Origin: Lentilactobacillus otakiensis DSM 19908 = JCM 15040 | GTDB lineage: Bacteria > Bacillota > Bacilli > Lactobacillales > Lactobacillaceae | DNA length: 64,000 bases | Assembly: GCF_001434145.1 (NCBI RefSeq) | Contig: NZ_AZED01000004.1 | Coordinates: 1-64,000, forward strand | Direction: 5' to 3' | Shown here: piece by piece, positions 21,461-32,204 of the stretch | Layout: each line of letters starts with the position of its first letter | How positions within the stretch are numbered: the stretch's first letter is position 1 | Made by a program: the position numbers and the translations under genes | Notes under the pieces: generated by a model | The model's database searches: none | What the model saw: only the letters and a program-made list of their open reading frames with translations | Told to the model about the DNA's origin: nothing

Positions 21461-22843
21461 TTACTTTGTTAATGTGGCAACAACATTTTCCAAATGAAGA
21501 CCGTGACTAGCCTTCAACATGACTTCATCGCTTGCAGACAGCGTGGCTTCAATGTCCGCTGCCAGTTGATCAAGTTGATCGGCCTGATAATAGTGCAGAT
21601 TTTCAGGCGCATAAATTGGTTTGAGCTTCTCATATAAAGCTGACATGTCACTCCCAATCAAGTAAACAACGGGAATTGATGCCGGATCCAACGCCTCTGC
21701 CAAAGATGCATGCATCGCTTTGGACTGATCCCCAAGCTCAAGCATGTCGCCTAATACAGCAATCCGTCGGCCTTTGGTTTCAGTGTTCTTAAACGCTGTG
21801 AGAACTTCTTTGGCGGCGGTTGGATTGGAATTATATACATCGCTTAAAATTCGCTCACCCTTGGATCCTGTCAGCCACTCGGTGCGATTCTTTGTCAAAT
21901 CAAATTTTGCCAACTTTTTAGCCATAATTTCTGGATGGATTTGAAAAATTCGCCCGACTGAGATGGCGGCCAACGCGTTATTCACGTTGTAATCACCAAT
22001 CATTGGAATTTTGAAGTCGATGTCCGGCCAGAGATTGACGTGAAATTCAGTGCTGTACTGGCCATCTTTTGAGTCCGTTGCAAAGACGTCATTAGCCGAT
22101 TTCCGTCCAAATGTTGACTTGATCACATCGACACTTTTAGCCCGTTCGTTCAACAATGGTTCATCCCCATCATAAACGAAGAAACCATCTGCCTTGAGTC
22201 CATGGGTAATCTCCATCTTGGCATCGGCAATTTTATCCCGTGTGCCGAAAAATTCAATGTGAGCTTCACCAATCATCGTGATGACTGCTACATCTGGTTG
22301 AGCTAACTTGGACATAAAGTCAAGTTGCCCTGGACGGTCCATTCCCATCTCAGCAACCAAGAATTCAGTATTGGATTCCATTTGTAAAATGGTATAGGGA
22401 AGCCCGATTTCATTGTTAAAATTATCATGGGTTTTGGTCACATGAAAGGTACTGGAAAGAATGGCAGCAACCATATCCTTGGTGGTTGTTTTGCCATTAC
22501 TCCCAGTGATCGCAATCACCCGTGGATTAATCTTATCAAGGTAATATTTGCTAAGGGCTTGAAACGCCTTCAAGGTGTCATCAACCACAAGGGCCGGAAT
22601 CTTCAATGGTAATCGATCCGCGTGATCCTTGGCCCACAGAGTGGCGGCTGCACCACCTGCAACGGCGTTATCAATGTAATCGTGACCGTCATGTTCGGCA
22701 GTCAACGGAATGAACAGCTGACCCGGCTGCATTTTTCGAGTGTCAAAACACACGCCTGTTACTGGCTTTTTGAGCAATGCTTCATCGAAATTATCAGTGT
22801 TGGCCTGAATTGCCTTGGCAATCTCGCCAATCGTCATTTTCAT
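21461..22843 (-). CDS. murF: UDP-MurNAc-tripeptide--D-alanyl-D-alanine ligase
   Basis: Adds the D-Ala-D-Ala dipeptide (or the depsipeptide in vancomycin-resistant lactobacilli) to the UDP-MurNAc-tripeptide. The ATP loop ITGSNGKTTTKDM is near residue 112. NPTAAKEVLTAFKN near 340 belongs to the C-terminal ligase domain. 460 residues is usual. ATG 22843 follows GGAG by 9 bases. It lies upstream of cshA with a gap of 177 bases, a common pairing in lactobacilli. Confidence 0.96.
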   Translation of the reverse strand: MKMTIGEIAKAIQANTDNFDEALLKKPVTGVCFDTRKMQPGQLFIPLTAEHDGHDYIDNAVAGGAAATLWAKDHADRLPLKIPALVVDDTLKAFQALSKYYLDKINPRVIAITGSNGKTTTKDMVAAILSSTFHVTKTHDNFNNEIGLPYTILQMESNTEFLVAEMGMDRPGQLDFMSKLAQPDVAVITMIGEAHIEFFGTRDKIADAKMEITHGLKADGFFVYDGDEPLLNERAKSVDVIKSTFGRKSANDVFATDSKDGQYSTEFHVNLWPDIDFKIPMIGDYNVNNALAAISVGRIFQIHPEIMAKKLAKFDLTKNRTEWLTGSKGERILSDVYNSNPTAAKEVLTAFKNTETKGRRIAVLGDMLELGDQSKAMHASLAEALDPASIPVVYLIGSDMSALYEKLKPIYAPENLHYYQADQLDQLAADIEATLSASDEVMLKASHGLHLENVVATLTK

Positions 22844-22899
22844 TATTTAGCGCTCCAATTATTAAAAATCTAAAATAGTTAAATTCAATTATAACAAAA

Positions 22900-22930
22900 A
22901 ATCAAACGGCTAAACACCCACCGTTTGATT
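22900..22930 (-). terminator. Terminator of the 255-residue gene
   Basis: Arms AATCAAACGG and CCGTTTGATT (22900-22909, 22921-22930) with the stop codon in the loop. TTTTTTGTT follows on the minus strand. A TATAAT at 22888-22893 (minus) just beyond could drive murF. Confidence 0.85.
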
Positions 22931-23677
22931 CTGCCATTCTAAGTGCCATTTTGATGTTTGTAAATTATATGATAAATCTCCCGCGTACACGGTGTTTTCA
23001 TTAACCGCGTTGGTTCGCAAAATAATTGAGACTTGGTCAGGATCTTTGAGGATTCTCAATGGAATGTGATAGGTTCGTGACCGCTCGCGCAATGAATCAA
23101 ACGAAACGAACAATCCGTCATTTGATTTGGTGATCAAGTCTAACAAGATGGACTTGTCAACGTCTTTGATTGCCAACGGTCTCAGGAATACTCTCAATGT
23201 GTTATGGGTTTCCCTCAAGTTTCGTTTGATCGCAATTTCCAAAACATGGTTAAAATCTGAAAATCGCCTGTAATATGAACGAATCGTCCCATTATCTTGG
23301 CTGAGGTAAATATAATGATTATCCAGCTTTGACGAAAACGGTCGTCCCATTGGCGTCCCCATGTGGGCTAGATAAAGCAGTTCGGCAATTTCAAATGGTG
23401 ACAGGTTGTTCACACTGTCTTCGGTATCAAAATCAATGAACTTCTTTTTTTGATCTGGATTTCTGAGCAAATATGTCCGGATCTCACCTGTTCCGTTGAT
23501 CAAATTAAATTTGGAATGAGAATTGTAACCATTGGCAGCTTGATCATCATTATTCAGTAAAATGATATTTTGAGGCAATTCATCGAGACCATTAATAAAA
23601 TCGGCCGCAGTAATCCCCGACGATAAAATCATATTGGAGATTGGATTTGTATTTATGAAAATCACATTGCCCTTCAT
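22910..23677 (-). CDS. Uncharacterised protein, 255 residues
   Basis: I do not recognise this protein. It has no signal peptide, membrane span or known catalytic motif that I can see. The centre (about residues 85-140) contains LSPFEIAELLYLAHMG and YIYLSQDNGTIRSYYRRFSDF, suggesting a soluble mixed alpha/beta fold, and the C-terminus is rich in beta-strand-like segments. Codon use looks like its neighbours. It is transcribed alone, divergent from the phosphatase gene, with its own terminator. Confidence 0.75.
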   Translation of the reverse strand: MKGNVIFINTNPISNMILSSGITAADFINGLDELPQNIILLNNDDQAANGYNSHSKFNLINGTGEIRTYLLRNPDQKKKFIDFDTEDSVNNLSPFEIAELLYLAHMGTPMGRPFSSKLDNHYIYLSQDNGTIRSYYRRFSDFNHVLEIAIKRNLRETHNTLRVFLRPLAIKDVDKSILLDLITKSNDGLFVSFDSLRERSRTYHIPLRILKDPDQVSIILRTNAVNENTVYAGDLSYNLQTSKWHLEWQNQTVGV

Positions 23678-23732
23678 CGTTTTATTACCCCATATTTATA
23701 TCTAAATTTATTGTACTACCCTCACGATTATA

Positions 23733-23750
23733 TGTCTTATAATTAAGACA
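23733..23750. promoter_or_regulatory. Inverted repeat around a TATAAT, possible operator
   Basis: TGTCTTA and TAAGACA flank a 4-base centre; the centre and arm together contain a TATAAT (23738-23743, plus strand). It sits midway between two divergent genes (the 255-residue gene and the phosphatase). A repressor bound here could control one or both. No known family consensus was matched. Confidence 0.4.
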
Positions 23751-23827
23751 GAAATGTCTCTATTTGCCCTTTTCTTAATTCATTGGTAACATGAATGTTA
23801 ACGCAATATGAGTGTGAGGTTATTAAT

Positions 23828-24295
23828 ATGACTAACGTATTATTTGTTTGTCTTGGGAACATTTGTCGCTCACCGATGGCTGAGGCCATGTTTCGTCAAA
23901 TGGTCAAAAATGCCCATTTAGAAAATAAAATCAAAGTGGCTTCCGCAGCCATTAGTTCTCAGGAACAAGGTAATCCACCACATCCCGGTGCCATCGCCGA
24001 GCTCGCGAAGCATGGCCTATCGGTCGGTGACAAAAAATCGACGCCGATTACTAAGAAAGATTTTGACCAGTCCGATTATATCATTGCCATGGATAATCAA
24101 AACATCTTCTATTTGAATCAAATCGCGCCAATTACCGACCGTAAGAAAATCTTTTTGTGCTACAACATTATTCCTGGAATGGAAGGAACCGATATTCCCG
24201 ACCCATGGTTTGACCATAAATTTGGGAGAACATATCGTCAGCTATCGGAAACCCTGCCAAAGTGGCTGGACAAGTTCAAAACTGAATTGGCTTAA
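23828..24295 (+). CDS. Low-molecular-weight protein-tyrosine phosphatase
   Basis: The catalytic P-loop CLGNICRS at residues 8-15 is intact, and the general acid Asp is in IPDPWF near residue 123. 155 residues is normal for the family. ATG 23828 follows GTGAGG by 9 bases; the longer frame upstream has no better site. No tyrosine kinase gene lies next to it, so its substrate is unknown. Its stop codon overlaps that of the convergent sortase gene. Confidence 0.92.
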   Translation: MTNVLFVCLGNICRSPMAEAMFRQMVKNAHLENKIKVASAAISSQEQGNPPHPGAIAELAKHGLSVGDKKSTPITKKDFDQSDYIIAMDNQNIFYLNQIAPITDRKKIFLCYNIIPGMEGTDIPDPWFDHKFGRTYRQLSETLPKWLDKFKTELA

Positions 24296-25011
24296 TTATT
24301 GACGGGTCCCAATAAGGCTCGTTTTAATTTTGGCGTCGCATCGTTGATCCGATAGCTCTTCTGGAACTTACCGCGAATCATTAGTCGTCCGGCTCCCGTT
24401 GCATCACAGGTAATCAAGGTCACAATTGGTCGCTTTGTCTGTCGCACCACATCAACTCTTGTAGCAGCAATGAACTCACGTTTGTCAACCTGGTATTGAT
24501 AAACCCGCGACATGTTGCTCAAATAAATTCGATCACCCACTTTAGTCTTGAAATAAAGGGGACCAAATAAAACATGACGGTTAACCATGTGGTGCCCAGC
24601 AAGTGGATAGTTGCCCTTCCCCATCTGTTGATCAGGGCGCATAGTACCAGCGGCCAGGGCCAATGTGTTGTTGGCAACCCCTAAGCCGATTGGCAGATGA
24701 ATATCGGACTTTGGCAGCAGGATTTCGCCAATAACTTCGATCTTGTTGGTGTTCATCCGTGCTCGAGCTGCCGTTTGGAAATCAAGAGATTTAACTTTTT
24801 TAAAGTTATAACTGACATTTTGCTTATGTCGCTTAGTCTGCTTTTTTACTCGTTCTTCAGTTTGGGTAACTGTTTTTCGAGTAATCTTTGGTTGATATGA
24901 TTTGATCATTTCGTTTTTGATTTGTCGGTTAAAAATCATCCCGAGTGCTACAATAATGAGCAAGACAAAAATCACGTTAATCACTATTTTTTTGAGAAGT
25001 CCTTTTCTCAT
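24292..25011 (-). CDS. srtA: Class A sortase
   Basis: Transpeptidase that cleaves LPXTG-type signals and links surface proteins to the wall. A single N-terminal transmembrane anchor covers about residues 7-28. The catalytic His is in LAGHHM near 139, the Cys in LITCDATG near 201, and the Arg shortly after in GRLMIRG. ATG 25011 with GGAGG five bases upstream gives 239 residues. No LPXTG substrate is next to it, which fits the housekeeping enzyme. Its last codons overlap the end of the convergent phosphatase gene by four bases. Confidence 0.93.
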   Translation of the reverse strand: MRKGLLKKIVINVIFVLLIIVALGMIFNRQIKNEMIKSYQPKITRKTVTQTEERVKKQTKRHKQNVSYNFKKVKSLDFQTAARARMNTNKIEVIGEILLPKSDIHLPIGLGVANNTLALAAGTMRPDQQMGKGNYPLAGHHMVNRHVLFGPLYFKTKVGDRIYLSNMSRVYQYQVDKREFIAATRVDVVRQTKRPIVTLITCDATGAGRLMIRGKFQKSYRINDATPKLKRALLGPVNN

Positions 25012-25071
25012 AACTACCTCCACATAATGAAAGAATGATATATGTATTGAATCTATAAAGGAGGAACCTCA

Positions 25072-26298
25072 TTGGCAACAAGACAAGTTGGTCCCAACTC
25101 ATGGCGGCGAAACCTTGCCGTTCTCTGGTTTGGTACCTTCATGGCAGGAATTGGCTTCAGTGAAGTCATGCCGTTTCTATCTCTTTATGTTGACTCACTG
25201 GGACACTTTACCCGTAACGAATTGAGTCTATACAGTGGTCTGGCATTTGCCGCCAGTTATTTGGTCACGGCTATTGCGTCTCCGCTCTGGGGAAAACTAG
25301 CGGATCGGACCGGCCGAAAATTGATGCTGGTTCGGGCATCTGCCGGGATGGCGATTGTATTTATCTTCATGGGATTAGTTACCAACGTCTGGCAATTGAT
25401 CGGGCTCCGGTTGCTCCAAGGGGTCTTCTCTGGTTACATTAGTAACGCCAACGCGCTGATTGCCACTCAAGTGCCCAAACGCCGAAGTGGGCAGGCACTT
25501 GGTACCCTGGTAACCGGAAACGTGTCTGGCGCCCTTCTAGGCCCATTATTAGGTGGAACACTGGCATCATTCTTCAGCTATCGAGTCACTTTCTTTATCA
25601 CCGGTGCACTGTTCGTTGGGGTTTTCTTGGTCACCACTTTCATGGTCCATGAAGACTTCAAGCCAGTGGCCAAATCGAAAATGCTTAATACCCGCGGTGT
25701 CATTGGGGAATTAGGTAACTCAAAATTGGTGCTGGGAATGTTTGTCACAACGATGATTATTCAGGCCGCCAACAACTCTATTGTTCCAATTTTAGCATTA
25801 TATGTTCGGCAAATCATGGATAACAGCCCGGCGACGACGTTCTATAGTGGAATTGTCGCAGCGGTACCCGGAATCGCAACCTTCGGGGCGGCGCCTTTCC
25901 TTGGACGGCTGGGAGACCGAATCGGTGCCGATCGAGTCTTAATGGTTGGGTTTATCTTGGCAATTGCGGTGTACGTCCCGATGGCGTTTGTCACCAATGT
26001 CTGGGAGTTAATTGGTCTCCGATTTTTGATTGGGGTTGCCAACGCATCAATGCTGCCAGCTGTTCAGTCAATTCTGGCAAAGAACACTCCACCTCACGTA
26101 ACTGGTCGGGTCTTCAGTTGGAATCAATCATTTCAGGCGATGGGAAACGTTGCCGGGCCGATGATTGGATCGGTTGTCGCAACCTCATTTGATTACGCCG
26201 GCGTATTTATTTCCACTGCGGTTCTGGTGGTCATCAATTTGACGCTGGTTTTTAACAATACCAGAACCATGAGGAAAGCTCGCAAACAGAAAGCCTAA
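25072..26298 (+). CDS. MFS drug-efflux transporter (DHA1 family)
   Basis: 408-residue membrane protein with about 12 transmembrane helices. The loop 2-3 motif GKLADRTGRKLML near residue 75 and its repeat GRLGDRIGADRVLM near 280 mark the major facilitator fold. The pattern resembles PmrA/LmrP-type multidrug exporters; the substrate cannot be told. TTG start at 25072 behind GGAGG with 7-base spacing. It is divergent from sortase and ends at a strong hairpin. Confidence 0.88.
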   Translation: MATRQVGPNSWRRNLAVLWFGTFMAGIGFSEVMPFLSLYVDSLGHFTRNELSLYSGLAFAASYLVTAIASPLWGKLADRTGRKLMLVRASAGMAIVFIFMGLVTNVWQLIGLRLLQGVFSGYISNANALIATQVPKRRSGQALGTLVTGNVSGALLGPLLGGTLASFFSYRVTFFITGALFVGVFLVTTFMVHEDFKPVAKSKMLNTRGVIGELGNSKLVLGMFVTTMIIQAANNSIVPILALYVRQIMDNSPATTFYSGIVAAVPGIATFGAAPFLGRLGDRIGADRVLMVGFILAIAVYVPMAFVTNVWELIGLRFLIGVANASMLPAVQSILAKNTPPHVTGRVFSWNQSFQAMGNVAGPMIGSVVATSFDYAGVFISTAVLVVINLTLVFNNTRTMRKARKQKA

Positions 26299-26332
26299 CC
26301 AAAAACACTTTTTTATATTACCATTTAAATCA

Positions 26333-26377
26333 AAACAGGAGTTGGACAATTGTGATGTAATTGTCCAACTCCTGTTT
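26333..26377 (+). terminator. Terminator of the MFS gene
   Basis: 19-bp perfect arms (26333-26351 and 26359-26377) with a 7-base loop. AATTTTAAT follows on the plus strand. Confidence 0.88.
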
Positions 26378-26384
26378 AATTTTA

Positions 26385-26416
26385 ATAAAAAACGAGGAAC
26401 CATAAAGTCCCTCGTT
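26385..26416 (-). terminator. Terminator of rpmE2
   Basis: Stem AACGAGG / CCTCGTT (26391-26397, 26410-26416). On the minus strand TTTTTTATT follows. Back to back with the MFS terminator. Confidence 0.9.
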
Positions 26417-26426
26417 CTTAAACAAT

Positions 26427-26681
26427 TTACTTGTTGTCTGCAAGACCGTATTTCTTGTTGAAACGATCTACGGCACCATCTACCTGGTTGAACTTTTGCT
26501 TACCAGTGTAGAAAGGATGTGAGTCTGATGAAATTTCAACACGGATCAATGGGTATGTCTTGCCATCGTCCATCTTGATAGTTTCGTCAGAGGTCTTAGT
26601 TGATCCTGAGATGAACTTAAAACCTGTAGATGAATCTTGAAATACAACTTGTTGATATGCTGGATGAATTCCTTTTTTCAT
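26427..26681 (-). CDS. rpmE2: 50S ribosomal protein L31 type B
   Basis: 84 residues with [10 protein letters not shown] at the start and [12 protein letters not shown] near residue 51. The Cys residues of the zinc-binding form are absent, so this is the zinc-independent type B paralogue. It has its own promoter just after murA. No Zur box is visible before it. Confidence 0.96.
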   Translation of the reverse strand: MKKGIHPAYQQVVFQDSSTGFKFISGSTKTSDETIKMDDGKTYPLIRVEISSDSHPFYTGKQKFNQVDGAVDRFNKKYGLADNK

Positions 26682-26747
26682 TATATATCGCTCCTTTGCC
26701 CTGAATCAATCTGATGACCCAGAGATTATCGATTAGTCAACTTTGTT

Positions 26748-26776
26748 AGTGTACCATAAATGAAAATGGCAATCAA
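26748..26776 (-). promoter_or_regulatory. Promoter of rpmE2
   Basis: Minus strand TTGATT (26771-26776), 17-base spacer, TACACT (26748-26753). The transcript would start about 60 bases before the rpmE2 ATG. The -35 lies directly after the murA stop. Confidence 0.65.
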
Positions 26777-26779
26777 TAA

Positions 26780-28063
26780 TCAATTTACTCTTTCTTCAAC
26801 TTCCAAGGTCACATCCCCGCCAATGCCTCTCAGCTTGTCGACGATGTTCCCATAACCACGCAAAATATTATCGGCATGGCAGATTTCGGTCGTCCCACTG
26901 GCCATCAAACCGGCAATAACCAGAGAAGCGCCGGCGCGGATTTCACCAGCCTGAACCTTGGCCCCGACGAGCTTAGGTGAGTTATCAACTACAATGATGC
27001 CTTCATCGGTATCTTCTGACTTGATCTTACCGCCAAGCTTGTTAAGTTCAGTGATGTGCTTGATCCGCTGTGGATAAATCGTATCAATGATCACGCTGCG
27101 CCCCTGTGCTTTGAATAATAATGGTGTCAAAGGCTGCTGCAAATCTGTTGCAAACCCAGGATATGGCATCACTTTGATCCGAATTGGTTTGAGATCGTGA
27201 GATGGTCCAACGTAAATACTATCTTCATAGACCGTTAAATCACAACCCATCTCCTCAAGCTTAGCCACAAAGGCCTCTAAATGTTCAGGAATGATATTCG
27301 TAATTAAAATGCCATCCCCAACGGCAGCGGCCAACGATAAGTAAGTCCCTGCTTCAATCCGGTCGGGAATAATTGTGTGGGTGTTTCGAGCTTGAAGGGT
27401 TGGCACACCTTCGATCCGGATGACATCAGTACCCGCACCTCTGATGTTGGCACCCATGTTATTGAGGAAAGTCGCGATGTCGATAATTTCAGGTTCCTTA
27501 GCGGCATTGCCGATAATTGTTGTTCCAGGAGCCTTAACAGACGCCAAAATGGTATTGATCGTCGCACCAACGGACACGATGTCCAAAAAAATCTGGGCGC
27601 CGTGCAAGCCGTCGGGACCAGTACTAATGGTAACCGTGCCATCATGTTCGCTCACTTCAGCACCCAAAGCCTTAAATGCTTTAATATGCTGGTCGATAGG
27701 TCGAGGACCAATGTTGTCACCACCGGGAAAACTCACAGTTGCCCGTTGAAATCTTCCCAGCAGTGCGCCCATAAAGTAATACGATGCCCGGAGGCTCTTA
27801 ATCGCCTTGCTGGGAAGTGGTGCTTCGACAATGTTGGTTGGATCGATTTTTAAGACGTCGCCGTTAAACTCAGACGAAACGTTCATGGATTTTAAAATTA
27901 GCATTAAATTGTGAACATCTAAAATGTCTGGGACAGAGTCAAATTTAACGGGTGTGTCCGCTAAAATTGCCGCTGGAATCAACGCAACGGTGCTGTTTTT
28001 GGCACCACCAATCGAGATCTCTCCGGATAGGCGTTTCCCTCCATTTATGATTAATTTACTCAT
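26780..28063 (-). CDS. murA: UDP-GlcNAc 1-carboxyvinyltransferase with Asp in place of the catalytic Cys
   Basis: First committed step of peptidoglycan synthesis: transfers enolpyruvate from PEP to UDP-GlcNAc. The inside-out alpha/beta barrel is complete (427 residues), with [19 protein letters not shown] at the N-terminus. The active-site loop reads [10 protein letters not shown], so residue 116 (codon GAC at 27716-27718) is Asp where most enzymes have the Cys attacked by fosfomycin. ATG 28063 follows GAGGAA by 8 bases; longer in-frame starts lack a ribosome site. Gram-positives often have two MurA copies; the pyrG-murA-rpmE context fits the MurAB/MurZ type. Confidence 0.95.
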   Translation of the reverse strand: MSKLIINGGKRLSGEISIGGAKNSTVALIPAAILADTPVKFDSVPDILDVHNLMLILKSMNVSSEFNGDVLKIDPTNIVEAPLPSKAIKSLRASYYFMGALLGRFQRATVSFPGGDNIGPRPIDQHIKAFKALGAEVSEHDGTVTISTGPDGLHGAQIFLDIVSVGATINTILASVKAPGTTIIGNAAKEPEIIDIATFLNNMGANIRGAGTDVIRIEGVPTLQARNTHTIIPDRIEAGTYLSLAAAVGDGILITNIIPEHLEAFVAKLEEMGCDLTVYEDSIYVGPSHDLKPIRIKVMPYPGFATDLQQPLTPLLFKAQGRSVIIDTIYPQRIKHITELNKLGGKIKSEDTDEGIIVVDNSPKLVGAKVQAGEIRAGASLVIAGLMASGTTEICHADNILRGYGNIVDKLRGIGGDVTLEVEERVN

Positions 28064-28155
28064 CGAAACTTTCCTCACTTTTTGTATTCGCACATTTTTC
28101 ATGTCAAGAAACATATTATCCAAAATGCCTGCAAAATACAAGCCTCTAACTTGAA

Positions 28156-28183
28156 TTATACAATTTGTAATAATTAAAACAAT
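28156..28183 (-). promoter_or_regulatory. Promoter of murA
   Basis: Minus strand TTGTTT (28178-28183), 16-base spacer, TATAAT (28156-28161). The leader is about 85 bases. Confidence 0.7.
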
Positions 28184-28254
28184 TGTTCTGTACAAGTAAG
28201 TGTCACTGGTTCGTCTGAAAACGCCGACAAATCAGGAACAGATGAGCTCTATTA

Positions 28255-28296
28255 CAAAAAATGGGCAACGGCAAAATGCATTGCCACTGCCCATTT
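28255..28296 (-). terminator. Terminator of pyrG
   Basis: Arms 28259-28274 and 28281-28296 pair with two mismatches around a 6-base loop. On the minus strand TTTTTTGTAAT follows. Confidence 0.88.
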
Positions 28297-28307
28297 CAAA
28301 ATTGCGT

Positions 28308-30089
<1,782 letters not shown>

Positions 30090-30092
30090 GAA

Positions 30093-30710
30093 TTAATGGC
30101 TTTCTTTTGAATTGAAATCATCATCGTCATCATCTAATGAATCGTCATCATCATTCAATTCGTTCAGTTGACCTTCAATACCATCTGGTAAGTCATCATC
30201 ATCTGAGTCGTCATCAATATCTTGAAGATCTTTGTTGTATTTGCCGAGATTTTCTGATTCATCATCTGAATCATCATCGTCGTCGGTGTCATCATCAAAG
30301 TCGTCATCGTCTTGATCTTCAGGATCGTCGTCATCGTAATCGATCACGTCGTCATCATCTGAAGCATCGGCAAGAAAGGCATTAACCTTACGGCGCTTCT
30401 TACGCTTAGGTCGATCTTCGTCTTCTTCTGTGTGGACAGTTGCTTCATCAATTGATTCATAAGGGTACCATGTTCGTAAGCCCCAAAGATTATCACCAAG
30501 TGAAATAAAGCTGCCATCAATGTTCAAATCGGTATAAAATTGTGACAATCGGTCACGAATTTCTTTGTTACTATCGCCTAAATAGGCTTGCACAGCATTG
30601 GCTAAATCAGCAAATGGCATGGTATCTCCACGTTGTGCCAAGATTGCGTGTGCGACCTCGATCATCGATAGTTCATTTTTGTTTTGGCCTTTAAAGACTT
30701 CTAATTCCAA
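30093..30710 (-). CDS. rpoE: RNA polymerase delta subunit
   Basis: Gram-positive polymerase accessory subunit that raises specificity and recycling. Residues 1-90 form the HARE-HTH domain ([23 protein letters not shown]). A short basic patch RPKRKKRRK near 100 precedes a very acidic disordered tail of about 90 residues, mostly Asp. 205 residues. TTG 30710 follows AAAGGA with an 11-base gap. The partner HelD is encoded in the same window at 53 kb. It follows DUF1934 and precedes pyrG, the rpoE-pyrG order of Bacilli. Confidence 0.95.
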   Translation of the reverse strand: MELEVFKGQNKNELSMIEVAHAILAQRGDTMPFADLANAVQAYLGDSNKEIRDRLSQFYTDLNIDGSFISLGDNLWGLRTWYPYESIDEATVHTEEDEDRPKRKKRRKVNAFLADASDDDDVIDYDDDDPEDQDDDDFDDDTDDDDDSDDESENLGKYNKDLQDIDDDSDDDDLPDGIEGQLNELNDDDDSLDDDDDDFNSKESH

Positions 30711-30765
30711 ACTGGTACACGTCCTTTCAACAGTCTAACAACAGTCTAAAAATTACTATACTCGA

Positions 30766-31200
30766 TTAGATTGTAAATTGCAATCGAATATTGTATTTAC
30801 CTAATAATGCATCCCCTGCATACAACAAATAATCAATGCCAATGTTGCCTCTGAGGGGGGCATCTAAAATTTCCATATCCAGTGCGGAAGTGACCGTTTG
30901 AATATCCATCAAACCATATGGCGTCCGGTATCGGGCAGCAATTCGTTTGCCATCACTAAACATCAACTGAAGTCGGTTGTCACCAGATCGAGTCAGTTTC
31001 ACGTCGCCATTATCAGAAATCTTAATTGTGACGGGAATCTTACCATCGTCGTTTTCTTCCTCATAACGGATATAAAGGCTGGTCCCGACGCGAACCAATT
31101 GGCCGGTGACATCAAAAACAAAGTTTGATTTCTGGCCTTCCTGTAAAATATTGGTTTCCAAATGAATCTGAACTGGAACGCCAGTTGCTAAATTGTCCAT
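30766..31200 (-). CDS. DUF1934 (calycin-like) protein
   Basis: 144-residue protein with an extended beta-rich pattern, including VTIKISDNGDVKLTRSGDNR in the centre and YLLYAGDALLGKYNIRLQF at the end. This matches the DUF1934 family, a calycin-type beta-barrel seen upstream of rpoE in many Firmicutes. Function is unknown. ATG 31200 follows AAGGTG. It is divergent from lipL and 55 bases before rpoE. Confidence 0.82.
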   Translation of the reverse strand: MDNLATGVPVQIHLETNILQEGQKSNFVFDVTGQLVRVGTSLYIRYEEENDDGKIPVTIKISDNGDVKLTRSGDNRLQLMFSDGKRIAARYRTPYGLMDIQTVTSALDMEILDAPLRGNIGIDYLLYAGDALLGKYNIRLQFTI

Positions 31201-31316
31201 AATACACCTTCTTTTAAATCTAGTTCTAACTAATATATTATATATCCCTCAACCTATTTTTGCACTCATGTCACCTTCATCATTTCTGCAACTTTACCTA
31301 TTAATTTGTTAGTGTC

Positions 31317-31325
31317 TGTTATAAT
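31317..31325 (+). promoter_or_regulatory. Promoter -10 of the lipL operon
   Basis: TGTTATAAT: a perfect -10 with extended TG. The predicted transcript start, near 31332, lies after an upstream ATG at 31329 and so supports the ATG at 31365 as the lipL start. Confidence 0.7.
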
Positions 31326-31364
31326 TAAATGGATTGTTTGATTTATGAAATGGAGAGTTGGAAA

Positions 31365-32192
31365 ATGTCTTTTACAAACGTTCCGATTACTGTAATTAAT
31401 CAAATCTATTCCAGAAGCACCAAACTTGATGCCTTTGCGGACACCAACGCGCTGTTGGAAATCTGTGACCGCAATCTAAGGCCCTTTATTCACTTTTGGA
31501 CAACCGAAGAAGAAACTTTAATCCTGGGGATCAACGATCGGCATTTGCCCAAATTGGCTGCGGGCCTAAAAAGCCTGCTGAGTAATCACTACGATTATTT
31601 TTTGCGTAACTCCGGTGGCCTGGCGGTTGTGAGTGATCCGGGAATTTTAAACATTTCTCTCTTCATCCCACAGCCGGACACAGTCTACACCATTGATCAG
31701 GCCTACGAGATTATCAAAGGACTCATCAGCATGTCGTTTCCTCAACTCGACATCAAAAGCTTTGAGGTCACCAATTCCTATTGCCCAGGCAAATACGATT
31801 TGTCGGTCAATGGGCAAAAGATTGCCGGAATTGCCCAACGGCGGACGACCAATGCATTGGTTTTGATGCTTTATCTGAGTGTCAATGGCGATCAGGATGC
31901 GCGTAGTCAAACCGTTGCGGAATTTTACGAAACGGCAGACGCCTATTCACAATCACGGTGGACATTTCCTAAAGTCGATCAAACAACCATGACGACTGTC
32001 CAACAGCTCGGATTTCCAGACATCACTCCAAGCGACGTCGAACACAAATTTTTAGAATCAGTTACTCAGCAAAACATCTCGGTTGACCTGACCAGCGGCT
32101 CGGATTTCATGCTCTCCCGTGAATTTACAGAAGAGCGTGCCAAACAGCTGCGGAAAATTCAACTGAGAAATGACCAATTACCAATTGTCTAA
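31365..32192 (+). CDS. lipL: Lipoyl/octanoyl transferase, LplA/LipL family
   Basis: Biotin/lipoate ligase-fold protein of 275 residues. RNSGGLAVVSDPGILNIS near residue 81 and CPGKYDLSVNGQKIAGIAQR near 140 are the family motifs; Cys140 fits the acyl-carrying Cys of LipL-type octanoyl transferases. It would move octanoate or lipoate between GcvH and 2-oxoacid dehydrogenases. A plain lipoate ligase is the alternative. GGAG lies 9 bases before ATG 31365. First gene of a tight operon with the HD and HAD genes. Confidence 0.8.
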   Translation: MSFTNVPITVINQIYSRSTKLDAFADTNALLEICDRNLRPFIHFWTTEEETLILGINDRHLPKLAAGLKSLLSNHYDYFLRNSGGLAVVSDPGILNISLFIPQPDTVYTIDQAYEIIKGLISMSFPQLDIKSFEVTNSYCPGKYDLSVNGQKIAGIAQRRTTNALVLMLYLSVNGDQDARSQTVAEFYETADAYSQSRWTFPKVDQTTMTTVQQLGFPDITPSDVEHKFLESVTQQNISVDLTSGSDFMLSREFTEERAKQLRKIQLRNDQLPIV

Positions 32193-32204
32193 GGAGGCAA
32201 TTTT

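Noticed and set aside
23811-23818. GAGTGTGA before the phosphatase gene as a repeat end
   Set aside because: It is the ribosome-site region; no paired arm or distal end is present.
25072-26298. MFS gene as an acquired antibiotic-resistance determinant
   Set aside because: No mobile flanks and only a general drug-exporter signature; substrate cannot be told.
26685-26780. Zur box before rpmE2
   Set aside because: Type B L31 genes are often Zur-regulated, but no GTAATNATTAC-like palindrome is found here.
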